The translations under genes were made by a program, and so were the position numbers. A stretch of DNA of 64,000 bases. Origin: Glycomyces sp. NRRL B-16210. Its GTDB lineage: Bacteria > Actinomycetota > Actinomycetes > Mycobacteriales > Micromonosporaceae. The DNA lies in contig NZ_JOGR01000007.1 in assembly GCF_000719515.1 (NCBI RefSeq), positions 310,001 through 374,000 on the forward strand, read 5' to 3'. The notes under the pieces were generated by a model, which saw nothing but the letters and a program-made list of their open reading frames with translations, ran no database searches and was not told the origin of the DNA. Each line of letters begins with the position of its first letter. Position 1 is the stretch's first letter. Shown piece after piece: positions 9,015-18,687 of this stretch.

Positions 9015-10778
9015 TCATTGGCTGCCACGGCCACCACCGTGGTCGGGACGTCGTGCCGGTTGTCCGGTTCGGGCGGCGCGGTCGGCCGCCGCCCAGGCCG
9101 CGGACCCCGGCCGGGGGGTCTCGGCCCGCGGGGTGGGCCGCGCCCCCGCGTTGAGCACCACCGCCACCGTCGTCCCGTGCGGCTGGTGGGGGCGGATCTC
9201 CAGCGAACCGCGGATGCGCTCGGCCCGCTCGCTCATGATCGCCAGTCCGTAGCGGCCCTCCGAGGCCTCCCCCGAAAGGCCCTGCCCGTCGTCGGTCACC
9301 TCGATGCGGGTGTAAGGCGGGTCGACCTCGCACGTCACCCACAGGTTCTCGGCCCTGGCGTGCTTGCGGGCGTTCGTGATCGCCTCCTGGGCGATCCGCA
9401 GCAGCTCGGCCTCGGTGCTCGCGGGCAGGCGCGCCCCGCCCTCGTCGAGCGACAGATGCACTCGCAGACCGGCGGAAGCGCCCACAGTACGAGCATAGTC
9501 CGCGATCGCCGAGGCCAGTCCCCCCTGACGGTCGACGTTCGAACGCAGCTCGAACAGGGAGAACCGCAGCTCGGTGACGAGGCGGGTCACCTCCGAGCGC
9601 AGGTCCTCGAGCTCGCCCTTGGCCTCCCCGGCCTCGGGCGGCAGGATCGCCATGGCGTTGTCGATGCCGTAGCCGAGCATCGCCAGCTCCTGGGCGATGC
9701 CGTCGTGGATCTCGCGGGCGAGGCGCTGGCGCTCCTCGGTGGTCGCCATGGACCGCACGTCCTCGAACAGGAGCGCGGTCTCCAGCCGCAGCGCGGTGCC
9801 CTTGGTGTGCTCCTCGGCGGCGGTGATCGTCTCAGGTCCGAACGCGGCCGGGTCGTCGGACTCGATCGCGATGAGCCCGACGGTGCGGCCCTCGGCGATG
9901 AGGGGGATGACCAGGGACGCGACCGGCCCCTGCGTGGACCGCGAGAGCGGGACCTGCCCGGCCTGGGGCTTCTGGCCGGCCCAGGCGTCGGCCAGGAGCG
10001 AGTTGAGCTGCGGGGAGGTCTCCCAGTCGACGCGCTCGTCGGCGTGCTGGGCGAGCACGACCAGGCGCCGGCCCGAGGCCGCCGAGAGCACTGCGGCGCG
10101 TTCGACCCCGGGGATGCGGGAGGCGGCGTCGACGATCTCGGTGGCGATCCCGCCCGGGTCGAGGGTCGATCCGGGCAGTTGCCTGGCGACGACCCGCAGC
10201 TGCGTGAGCAGGGCCGCGGCCTCGGCGTAGGGGAGCTGGGAGTGGTGCAGGTCCGAGGAGCGCGAGCGGCGCAGCCACCAGGCGCCGACCGCGGAGGCGA
10301 GGCCGAACGCGAGGGCGACGGCGACGGTGGTGACGTAGGTGCCGCGGTCGTAGGTCGGCAGGCGCGGGGTCTGGGCCACGAGCCCGGCGGCGGCGACCGC
10401 GACGAGCACCGGCGGCCCCCAGGAGCGGACCCGGCCGTAGTGCCCCTCGTCCCCGGCGGCGTGCCCGGCCGCGTCGAACGCGGCGGCCGCGAACGGCGCG
10501 ATGAGGTAGGGGAGCATCCAGGCCGGGAGCCCGCCGGTGGCGAGCGTCCCGAGCACGACCACGACGACCTCGGCGAGGCGCCCGGCGGGCGCCAGGAGCC
10601 GGTGCCGCGGCAGGACCACGCCCGGGAGCGCGGCCAGGGCGAGGATGCCGCACCAGGTGGCGGCGTCGGCGATGCCCACCGACGCCCACCCGAAGACCGC
10701 GACGAGCGCGAACAGCACGCCCCGCAGCGCGACGGCCGGCAGTCGCCATTGGCGTTCGAGTGCCGCCTCCTCGCCCAC
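9015..10778 (-). CDS. NarL-family sensor histidine kinase with GAF domain
   Basis: A 587-residue kinase. The N-terminal 180 residues hold about six hydrophobic segments. Residues about 200-340 look like a GAF domain. The HisKA_3 dimerisation region has the H-box R-L-A-R-E-I-H-D-G-I-A-Q-E-L with its phosphorylated His. The ATPase domain has the N-box E-A-I-T-N-A-R-K-H-A and G-box D-D-G-Q-G-L. The C-terminal 40 residues are Arg/Pro/Ala-rich and disordered-looking. The GTG start has GAGGGGG about 5 nt upstream and lies 16 nt after the acyl-CoA synthetase stop, which suggests fadD-kinase-regulator cotranscription. The signal sensed is unknown. Confidence 0.92.
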   Translation of the reverse strand: MGEEAALERQWRLPAVALRGVLFALVAVFGWASVGIADAATWCGILALAALPGVVLPRHRLLAPAGRLAEVVVVVLGTLATGGLPAWMLPYLIAPFAAAAFDAAGHAAGDEGHYGRVRSWGPPVLVAVAAAGLVAQTPRLPTYDRGTYVTTVAVALAFGLASAVGAWWLRRSRSSDLHHSQLPYAEAAALLTQLRVVARQLPGSTLDPGGIATEIVDAASRIPGVERAAVLSAASGRRLVVLAQHADERVDWETSPQLNSLLADAWAGQKPQAGQVPLSRSTQGPVASLVIPLIAEGRTVGLIAIESDDPAAFGPETITAAEEHTKGTALRLETALLFEDVRSMATTEERQRLAREIHDGIAQELAMLGYGIDNAMAILPPEAGEAKGELEDLRSEVTRLVTELRFSLFELRSNVDRQGGLASAIADYARTVGASAGLRVHLSLDEGGARLPASTEAELLRIAQEAITNARKHARAENLWVTCEVDPPYTRIEVTDDGQGLSGEASEGRYGLAIMSERAERIRGSLEIRPHQPHGTTVAVVLNAGARPTPRAETPRPGSAAWAAADRAARTGQPARRPDHGGGRGSQ

Positions 10779-10794
10779 AGGGCCCCCTCGCTGC

Positions 10795-12603
<1,809 letters not shown>

Positions 12604-12931
12604 GGAATGCTCCTTCATGACGCCATATTCACGGCTTTGTAAAGTGGCTCACATTCATGTTACCGGCGGGTCAACTTCCAAGGGAAGAGGGACTGTGAGG
12701 CGGACCATGATGTTAGTGGCAGCCTAGCGGAGCAGGGCCGCCGAGGGCGATAGGCGTCGGCACGCTCCGTGATCCGAGCCGGTCGCGCCCCGCACCCCCG
12801 GTGGTACCTTCGCCAAGAGGGATGGATCAGCCGATTTCCTCGCGAGTTAATCGTGCCGTAAAGTCTGTCGGTGGCCCGCAGCGTCGCGTGGCAGCCAACG
12901 CCTCATTCCGTGAACCGCTGGAGGGACAGCA
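12604..12931. other. 328-bp divergent intergenic region fadD / glucokinase
   Basis: The stretch holds the promoters of the divergent fadD and glucokinase genes and no coding signal that I can support. For glucokinase, TTTCCT (12835-12840) and TAAAGT (12859-12864) are 18 bp apart and about 65 bp before the start codon, a plausible promoter. No clear operator is visible. Confidence 0.5.
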
Positions 12932-13891
12932 GTGAGTCTGACTATCGGAGTCGACATCGGGGGCACCAAGGTCGGCGGCGGGCTCGTGGACGAGGACGGC
13001 AACGTCCTCGCCAGCACCCGGCGCCCCACCCCGGCGGACGACACCACAGGCGTCATCCAGGCGGTCAAAGAGGTCGTCGAAGAGCTGCGCGAGGGCCGCG
13101 AGATCGAGGCGGTCGGCATCGGCGCGGCCGGATGGATCTCCTCCGACCGCTCCACGGTCATGCTGGCCCCCAACCTGTCCTGGAAGGACGAGCCGCTGCG
13201 CGACAAGGTCGCCGCGGTCATCGACCTGCCCGTGGTCGTCGAGAACGACGCCAACGTCGCCATCTGGGGCGAGCACCGCTTCGGCGCCGCCAAGCACCAC
13301 CGCTCCTCGGTGCTCTACACGATCGGCACCGGCGTCGGCGGCGGCATCGTCGTCAAGGACAACCTCCTGCGCGGCACCCACGGCGTCGCCGCCGAGATCG
13401 GCCACATCCGCTCGGTCATGCCCGACGGCCGCAAATGCGGGTGCGGGCGCATCGGCTGCCTGGAGCAGTACGCCTCCGGGCGCGCCCTGACGCAGTCGGC
13501 CCGCGAAGGCGCCAAGGCCGACCCCGCCAAGGCCGCGACCCTCCTCAAGCTCGCCGGCGGCGACCCCGACGCCATCAGCGGCCGCCAGGTCACCGAGGCC
13601 GCCCGCGACGGCGACGAGATCGCCCTCGCCGCCTTCGACACCATCGGCTTCTACCTCGGCAACTCCGCCGCCGACATGGTCAACCTCATCGACCCCGGCG
13701 TCATCCTCTTCGCGGGCGGCGTCGTCGACGCCGGCGACCTGCTCCTGGACCCCATCCGCAAGCACTACCTCGCGGCCCTGGCCAACCGGGCCGAAGTGCC
13801 CGTCGCCGAGGTCCGCGCCGCCGAGCTCGGCTCCAAGGCCGGCGTCATCGGCGCGGCCGACCTCGCCCGCCACCGCGAGGTCGTCCCCTAG
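12932..13891 (+). CDS. glk: ROK-family glucokinase
   Basis: A 319-residue ROK kinase that phosphorylates glucose with ATP in the cytosol. It starts with the phosphate-binding D-I-G-G-T-K, has the E-N-D-A-N-V-A sugar/catalytic segment, G-T-G-V-G-G-G, and the ROK zinc motif C-G-C-G-R-I-G-C-L-E near residue 170. The length is that of actinobacterial GlkA. The GTG start has GGAGGGA about 6 nt upstream. No helix-turn-helix precedes the kinase domain, so it is an enzyme and not a ROK repressor. The gene is monocistronic and is followed by a strong hairpin. Confidence 0.93.
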   Translation: MSLTIGVDIGGTKVGGGLVDEDGNVLASTRRPTPADDTTGVIQAVKEVVEELREGREIEAVGIGAAGWISSDRSTVMLAPNLSWKDEPLRDKVAAVIDLPVVVENDANVAIWGEHRFGAAKHHRSSVLYTIGTGVGGGIVVKDNLLRGTHGVAAEIGHIRSVMPDGRKCGCGRIGCLEQYASGRALTQSAREGAKADPAKAATLLKLAGGDPDAISGRQVTEAARDGDEIALAAFDTIGFYLGNSAADMVNLIDPGVILFAGGVVDAGDLLLDPIRKHYLAALANRAEVPVAEVRAAELGSKAGVIGAADLARHREVVP

Positions 13892-13904
13892 GCCACCGCA
13901 CGTG

Positions 13905-13934
13905 AAAAGGGCCGGAGCGCGAGCTCCGGCCCTT
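13905..13934. terminator. Bidirectional terminator, glucokinase / lectin gene
   Basis: A perfect 10-bp stem (13909-13918 with 13923-13932) has a 4-nt loop. Four A residues precede it, so the minus-strand transcript ends in TTTT after the stem. It sits between convergent genes. Confidence 0.85.
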
Positions 13935-13948
13935 CGCTCATGCACCGC

Positions 13949-15514
13949 TCAGCACACGTTCACCGAAGCGTTGCCGCTGATGTTCCAGTTGATGTTGGTC
14001 CCGCACGGCGACTCGCGCACCGTGGTGTTGTTGACCGTCAACGTGATCCACACGTCCCGGTTGTTCGGGAACTCGTCGCGGGCCGCGAGGCGGACCTCGC
14101 CGCCGCCGTTGACCGTGCCCGCGCGGATCGAGAAGTTGTAGCAGTTCTCGATGAGGATCGAGTTGTTGCCGTTGCCCGACAGGTTCACGTTCTCGATCAC
14201 CGTGCCGCCCGACTGCGAGACGCAGAAGATGCCCCGGCCGCCGCCGCGCGAGATGACGTTGTCGATGTGGACGTTGGTGTTGTAGTTGCCGTTCGCGTTC
14301 TGGCCGTTGTTGTTCGCGAACCGCAGCGTCGCGTAGCCGGTCCCGGCGGCGACGTTGTCGCCGTCGACGGTGCCGACCCACACGTTGCGCGACTCCTGGA
14401 TGAGCAGGCCCGACTCGCCGACGTTGCGGGCGGTCACGCTGTTGATGTTGAGCCCGTCGATCTTGAACGTCTCCACCGCGTGGCTGCCCGCGCCCGAGAC
14501 GTAGATGTCGCCCATGGTCACGTTGTAGTTCCAGTTGGCGTCCCGGTCGAAGCGGATGCCCATGCCGCCGCTCAGGTTCATGGTGATGTCGCCGAGGTTC
14601 AGCCCGTTGGTCCCCGAGAACCGCAGCCCGAAGTACGGGTTGCCGGTCATGGTCAGGTACGGGATGCTCACGTTTGAGGTGTCGATCGACTCGATCGCGC
14701 CCCGGCCGGAGCGGTTGCCCACGTCGATGGTGCCGCAGCCCTCGAAGGTCTTGCCGCTCTGGATGGTGATGGTGTTGGCGCCGATCGAGCCCGAGGCGAT
14801 GACCGCGACGCGCTGGCCGCTGGAGATGGCGTCGACGCCGGCCTGGATCGCCGCGCGGTAGTCGGAGCCGGAGTAGACGTTCGAGCCGCCCCTGGTGGTG
14901 GTGTAGTTGCCGCTGGAGCCGGTGACGGTCGCGTCCGGCGAGCCCGCGCCGCAGCCCTGGCTCGGGGTCCCGCCGCCGCCGTCGACCTTCACGAGCTGGA
15001 ACTGCTGGTTGTAGCCGCCGGTCGGGTCGTACTGCGAGATCCGGGCGCCGGGGGCGGTGGAGTTCTCCCAGACGTCGAGGGCCTTGCCGGAGTGGCGGTT
15101 GACGAAGGTGGCGTAGCCGCCGCTCTCCTGGACCCGCCACTGCTGGTTGGTGCCGTTGAGGTCGGTCCACTGCGCGATGGTGGCGCCGTTGGCGGCGCTC
15201 CACTCGTAGGTCTCGAGCACGAGGTTCGAGTGGCGGGCCTGGATGCGGTAGTAGCCGCCGCCGGAGTCGATGAACCGGAACTGCTGGTTCGCCGCCCCGG
15301 TGTCGTTCCACTGGATGACCTCGGCGCCGGGGGCGGTCGAGAGGTTGAGGACGTCGATGGGCAGTCCGGACTGGCGGTTGACGATCTTGTACCAGACGCC
15401 CGTCTCCACGGCGCTCGCCTGCGGAATCGCGAAGAACGCGATGGCGATGCCGGTGACGGCGGCGGCGAGCGCGGCGATGAGGAGGCGCAGTCGTCGCCTC
15501 GGTGTGAGGGTCAT
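13949..15514 (-). CDS. Secreted ricin-type lectin (CBM13-like) plus right-handed beta-helix protein
   Basis: A 521-residue exported protein. A signal peptide with a hydrophobic core at about residues 10-32 ends near A-S-A. Residues about 38-175 form a beta-trefoil with three repeats ending in Q-Q-F-R-F, Q-Q-W-R-V and Q-Q-F-Q-L, the ricin/CBM13 pattern. After a Gly-rich linker, residues about 185-521 form Asn/Gly/Ile-rich beta-helix rungs with paired cysteines, as in pectinases and related polysaccharide lyases or hydrolases. The catalytic type cannot be assigned. The ATG has AAAGGAG about 8 nt upstream. It follows the GH74 gene on the same strand and has related ATCGAT palindromes upstream, so a shared role in plant cell-wall breakdown is likely. 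Confidence 0.85.
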   Translation of the reverse strand: MTLTPRRRLRLLIAALAAAVTGIAIAFFAIPQASAVETGVWYKIVNRQSGLPIDVLNLSTAPGAEVIQWNDTGAANQQFRFIDSGGGYYRIQARHSNLVLETYEWSAANGATIAQWTDLNGTNQQWRVQESGGYATFVNRHSGKALDVWENSTAPGARISQYDPTGGYNQQFQLVKVDGGGGTPSQGCGAGSPDATVTGSSGNYTTTRGGSNVYSGSDYRAAIQAGVDAISSGQRVAVIASGSIGANTITIQSGKTFEGCGTIDVGNRSGRGAIESIDTSNVSIPYLTMTGNPYFGLRFSGTNGLNLGDITMNLSGGMGIRFDRDANWNYNVTMGDIYVSGAGSHAVETFKIDGLNINSVTARNVGESGLLIQESRNVWVGTVDGDNVAAGTGYATLRFANNNGQNANGNYNTNVHIDNVISRGGGRGIFCVSQSGGTVIENVNLSGNGNNSILIENCYNFSIRAGTVNGGGEVRLAARDEFPNNRDVWITLTVNNTTVRESPCGTNINWNISGNASVNVC

Positions 15515-15544
15515 TGGTCGTGCTCCTTTCGGAGTGGATACCGG

Positions 15545-15580
15545 TGAATCGATTCAATCGAGATATTGATATTAATCGAT
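15545..15580 (-). promoter_or_regulatory. AT-rich operator region with ATCGAT palindromes (lectin/beta-helix gene)
   Basis: TGAATCGATTCA at 15545-15556 is a perfect 12-bp palindrome. A second ATCGAT is at 15575-15580 in a stretch much more AT-rich than its surroundings. The position, 30-65 bp upstream of the start codon, fits an operator over the promoter. ATCGAT-centred sites resemble LacI-family operators. Confidence 0.5.
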
Positions 15581-15702
15581 CTAAAGGGATCATAGCGGGC
15601 GGCGCCCGGATTGGAAAGCGCTACCCCGGTCGAATTCGAAGCGGGGCGGCGGGCCCGGGGATCCCCACCCCCGGGCCCGCCGCCCCGCAGCTCAGCGCCG
15701 GA

Positions 15703-18444
15703 TCAGTGCAGCGCGCACGTCGGCGTCGCCGCCACCGGGGCGCCGCCCGATATGGAGGCGGTGAAGCCCACCGTCACCGAGGCCCCGTCCGCCAGGGCGC
15801 CGTTCCAGCTCTCGTTGGTCACCGTGACCGTCGAGCCGCTCTGGCTCCACTGGCCGCCCCACAGGCTGCCGATCGACTCCCCGGGCGCGAGCGTCCACGT
15901 CACGGTCCACCCGCCGCTGGTCGCGCCGGAGTCGTTGGCGACCACCAGGCTTCCCTGGTAACCGCCGGGCCAGGCGTTCGTCGACGACCACGTCGCCGTG
16001 CACGCGCCCGAGGGCCCGCCGGTGGTCGGATCGTCGGTCGGCTCCTCCGTCGGGCCTTCGGTGGGCTCGTCGGTCGGCGTCTCCGGATCGGTCACCGGCT
16101 CGGACTCGGACGCCGAGGTCGTCGGGTCGACCGGCACGTAGTCGCTCGACTCGCCCACGATGACCCCGCGGCCGTTCGTGCCGACGTAGACGCGCCCGAA
16201 CACGTTCGGGTCGCCGGTGATCGCCGAACCGGTCCAGCCCCACTGGTGCTGGTCGTCGTTGATCCGGACCCACGAGGCGCCCTCGTCGACCGAGCGCCAG
16301 ATGCCGCGCTCGCCCTCGAAGGAGGCGCTGGCGTAGATCGCCGGGTAGTCCTGCCCGGGGGCCGGGGCGCCGAAGCCGACCGTGTCGGCCTCGTCGAACC
16401 CGGCGACCGCCGACCAGCTCGCGCCGCCGTCGGTCGAGCGCCACATGCCGTACACCTCGTCGGTGACGCCGCCGGCGAGCCACACGTGCCCGGCCTCGCC
16501 GGGGACGGCGCCGAACCGGATGTTCCCCTCGGCGGGGAAGTCCGCATAGGACGCGACGGTGAAGCTCGCGCCGCCGTCGGCGCTGTAGTAGAAGGTGCCG
16601 CCGGCGAAGCCGTAGACGCGGTTCGCGTCGGCCCGGTCGGACTCGACCCGCGCGCCGTCCGGCAGCCCGGTCACGGCCGCCCACGAGGACCCGTAGGTGG
16701 TGGACCGCTGCGGGGCGATCCCCTCGGGCGCCCACACGATCGCGCCCGCGTCCGCGGTGATCGCGACGGTCCCGCCGCCGGTGGCCCCGCTCGGGACCTG
16801 GCCGGCCCACCAGTTGCCGCCGCTGTTGGAGGAGATCCCGATGTTCACCTCGCCGTCGAGCTCGCCGACGCGCACGACCACGGACGGGTCGGCTTCGGCG
16901 AAGTCGATCGACTGCGCGTTCGTCTGCGTCGGGGTGGTGAAGAACGAGTCGGGCACGGTGTCGAGGTCGGTGTGCGCGAACCCGCCGATGTCGCCCAGCG
17001 CGCTGTACAGCTCCGGCCCGGTCGGCGGGGCCGCGAGGTCGAGCACCGCGGTCTCCTCCAGGCCGTGGACCATCGGCTTGACGTCGAAGACCTGGTCGGC
17101 GTCCCAGTTCGTGAGGTTCACCGAGCCGTAGATGGTCGCGCCGGTGCCCCACATGACCCGGTCGGAGTCGTGCGGGTCGATCGCCATCGCGTCGACCATC
17201 CAGCCGTACTTCGGGCTGCTCTCGCCTTCGGGCGGATCGGTGATGCCCCAGTCGAGCCAGCCGACCGAGGAGTGGTCGATGTCGAAGCGGTCGACGCGGT
17301 TGGGCCAGCCCTCGAAGGTCCACGACCGCGTCCAGGTCTCCCCGGAGTCGGTGGAGCGGAAGGTGGTCTCGTCGGGCCACCAGGCGTTGACGCTCGTGAC
17401 CATCAGCGTGCCGGGGTTCTGGCGGTCGAGCGTGAGGCCGCCGAAGCCGAAGCCGTCGTAGTCGGAGCCGTTCGTGCCCGGGTGGATCTCGGTCCAGGTG
17501 CCGTCGGCGAGGTCGTGGCGCCACACCGAGCCGCCGCGCGCGCCTTCGGCCGGGTTGCCGTTGTAGGGGCCCGGGTCCCACGAGGTGATGATGTACAGGT
17601 AGCCGTTGACCTCGTCGATCGCGGCCTGCTTCGGCAGGTTGTCGTAGCCGTCGACGGTGCCGATCTGGGAGGCGCCGGCCAGCGGCGACCAGGTCGCGCC
17701 GTCGTCGCCGGAGACGTAGACCGGGTTGTCGGCGTCGGCGACGCCCACATAGGTGTCGCCGTCGTGGAACTCGATCCACAGCACGCCCTGGTTGTCGCCC
17801 AGGTACGAGTCGCCCGGGGCGACCACGAAGTTCCCCGGGTTCGGGAAGCTCGCGACCTCGGCCCAGGTGTGCCCGTAGTCGGTCGACTTCCACAACCCGT
17901 TGCCGCTCGGCGTGCCGAGGTACACCGTGGCGTTGTCGGAGGGGTCGACGGCGAGGCGCTCGCCCATGCCGCGCCCGGGCATGTTGCCGCCCTGCTTGAA
18001 CGGCAGTTCGGCGACGCCCCAGCTCTCGCCGTAGTCATCGGAGTACAGGACCGCGCCGTTGTTGGGGTCCCAGTCGTTGGTGTAGGTGCCGACCGCGGCG
18101 TAGACGCGCTCGGGCTCGACCGGGTCGGTGGCGACCGAGACGACGCCGGTGTAGCCCCAGTCGTCCCAGCCGACCCAGTCCAGCAGCGGCTTCCAGGTCT
18201 GGGAGCCCTCCTGCCAGCGGTAGAGGCCGCCGATGTCGGTGCGGGCGTAGATGAGGTCGGCCTCGGTCTCGTTGAAGACGATGCCGGGGACGAAGCCGCC
18301 GCCGGCGATGGCGGCGTTGCTCCAGGTGTAGGTCTCGGCCTGCGCCGGCGCCTCCTGCGAATGGGCGGTGAGCGTGGCGACGGCCGCCGTCGCCAGTGTC
18401 ACCGCTCCCACCGTCAGGATGCCGACGGCTCTGGATCTGTTCAT
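15703..18444 (-). CDS. Secreted GH74 xyloglucanase with C-terminal CBM2
   Basis: A 913-residue exported enzyme. A signal peptide (hydrophobic core about 7-28) precedes a two-propeller GH74 domain (about 38-760). The acidic pair expected for GH74 is visible as Asp70 in A-R-T-D-I-G-G-L-Y-R-W and Asp485 in A-L-G-D-I-G-G-F. Sialidase-type S-x-D-G-G-x-x-W repeats occur throughout. A Thr/Pro/Glu/Asp linker (T-D-E-P-T-E-G-P-T-E-E-P) leads to a CBM2 of about 100 residues with the usual cysteine near each end and conserved Trp residues, so cellulose binding is expected. The family cuts the beta-1,4 backbone of xyloglucan outside the cell. The ATG at 18444 has GAAGGAAAG upstream and marks the signal peptide; the open frame extends 48 codons further upstream. 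Confidence 0.93.
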   Translation of the reverse strand: MNRSRAVGILTVGAVTLATAAVATLTAHSQEAPAQAETYTWSNAAIAGGGFVPGIVFNETEADLIYARTDIGGLYRWQEGSQTWKPLLDWVGWDDWGYTGVVSVATDPVEPERVYAAVGTYTNDWDPNNGAVLYSDDYGESWGVAELPFKQGGNMPGRGMGERLAVDPSDNATVYLGTPSGNGLWKSTDYGHTWAEVASFPNPGNFVVAPGDSYLGDNQGVLWIEFHDGDTYVGVADADNPVYVSGDDGATWSPLAGASQIGTVDGYDNLPKQAAIDEVNGYLYIITSWDPGPYNGNPAEGARGGSVWRHDLADGTWTEIHPGTNGSDYDGFGFGGLTLDRQNPGTLMVTSVNAWWPDETTFRSTDSGETWTRSWTFEGWPNRVDRFDIDHSSVGWLDWGITDPPEGESSPKYGWMVDAMAIDPHDSDRVMWGTGATIYGSVNLTNWDADQVFDVKPMVHGLEETAVLDLAAPPTGPELYSALGDIGGFAHTDLDTVPDSFFTTPTQTNAQSIDFAEADPSVVVRVGELDGEVNIGISSNSGGNWWAGQVPSGATGGGTVAITADAGAIVWAPEGIAPQRSTTYGSSWAAVTGLPDGARVESDRADANRVYGFAGGTFYYSADGGASFTVASYADFPAEGNIRFGAVPGEAGHVWLAGGVTDEVYGMWRSTDGGASWSAVAGFDEADTVGFGAPAPGQDYPAIYASASFEGERGIWRSVDEGASWVRINDDQHQWGWTGSAITGDPNVFGRVYVGTNGRGVIVGESSDYVPVDPTTSASESEPVTDPETPTDEPTEGPTEEPTDDPTTGGPSGACTATWSSTNAWPGGYQGSLVVANDSGATSGGWTVTWTLAPGESIGSLWGGQWSQSGSTVTVTNESWNGALADGASVTVGFTASISGGAPVAATPTCALH

Positions 18445-18565
18445 GGGACTGCTTTCCTTCGGCGGCATCGAAGGCGCGCCGCCGCGGGCGCGGGGCGGTC
18501 CCGGGCGCTGGCCGCGCCGGGACGTGCCGGGAGCGGCGCGGCCGAGGGGGATGCCGGGAGTTAGT

Positions 18566-18613
18566 TTATCGACCAAATATAAAGGCACATCGATGTGATG
18601 TCAATCGATGTCA
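18566..18613 (-). promoter_or_regulatory. ATCGAT palindromes upstream of the GH74 gene
   Basis: ACATCGATGT at 18587-18596 is a perfect palindrome, followed by another ATCGAT at 18604-18609 and a degenerate TTATCGACC near 18567. The region is AT-rich and lies 120-170 bp upstream of the GH74 start codon. The motif type matches that found before the lectin/beta-helix gene. Confidence 0.5.
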
Positions 18614-18634
18614 GTGGTCCTGAAGGCACGGGAA

Positions 18635-18660
18635 AGGGCGGTCGCCGAGGCGACCGCCCT
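18635..18660 (-). terminator. Terminator of the TIGR00300-type gene
   Basis: AGGGCGGTCGCC (18635-18646) pairs with 18649-18660 over 12 bp. On the minus strand the stem is followed by TTTCCCG. It lies 28 nt beyond the stop codon. Confidence 0.75.
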
Positions 18661-18687
18661 GAAGGTCCGAACAAAAGCGGATATATC

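Noticed and set aside
15606..15622. TTGGAAAGCGCTACCCC as a second LacI/CebR-type operator before the lectin gene
   Set aside because: Only 5 of 7 half-site positions match, and it is outside the AT-rich promoter island. Kept only as a possibility.
15514..18564. 1016-residue plus-strand frame opposite the GH74 gene
   Set aside because: A shadow frame. The GH74 catalytic residues and CBM2 are unambiguous on the minus strand.
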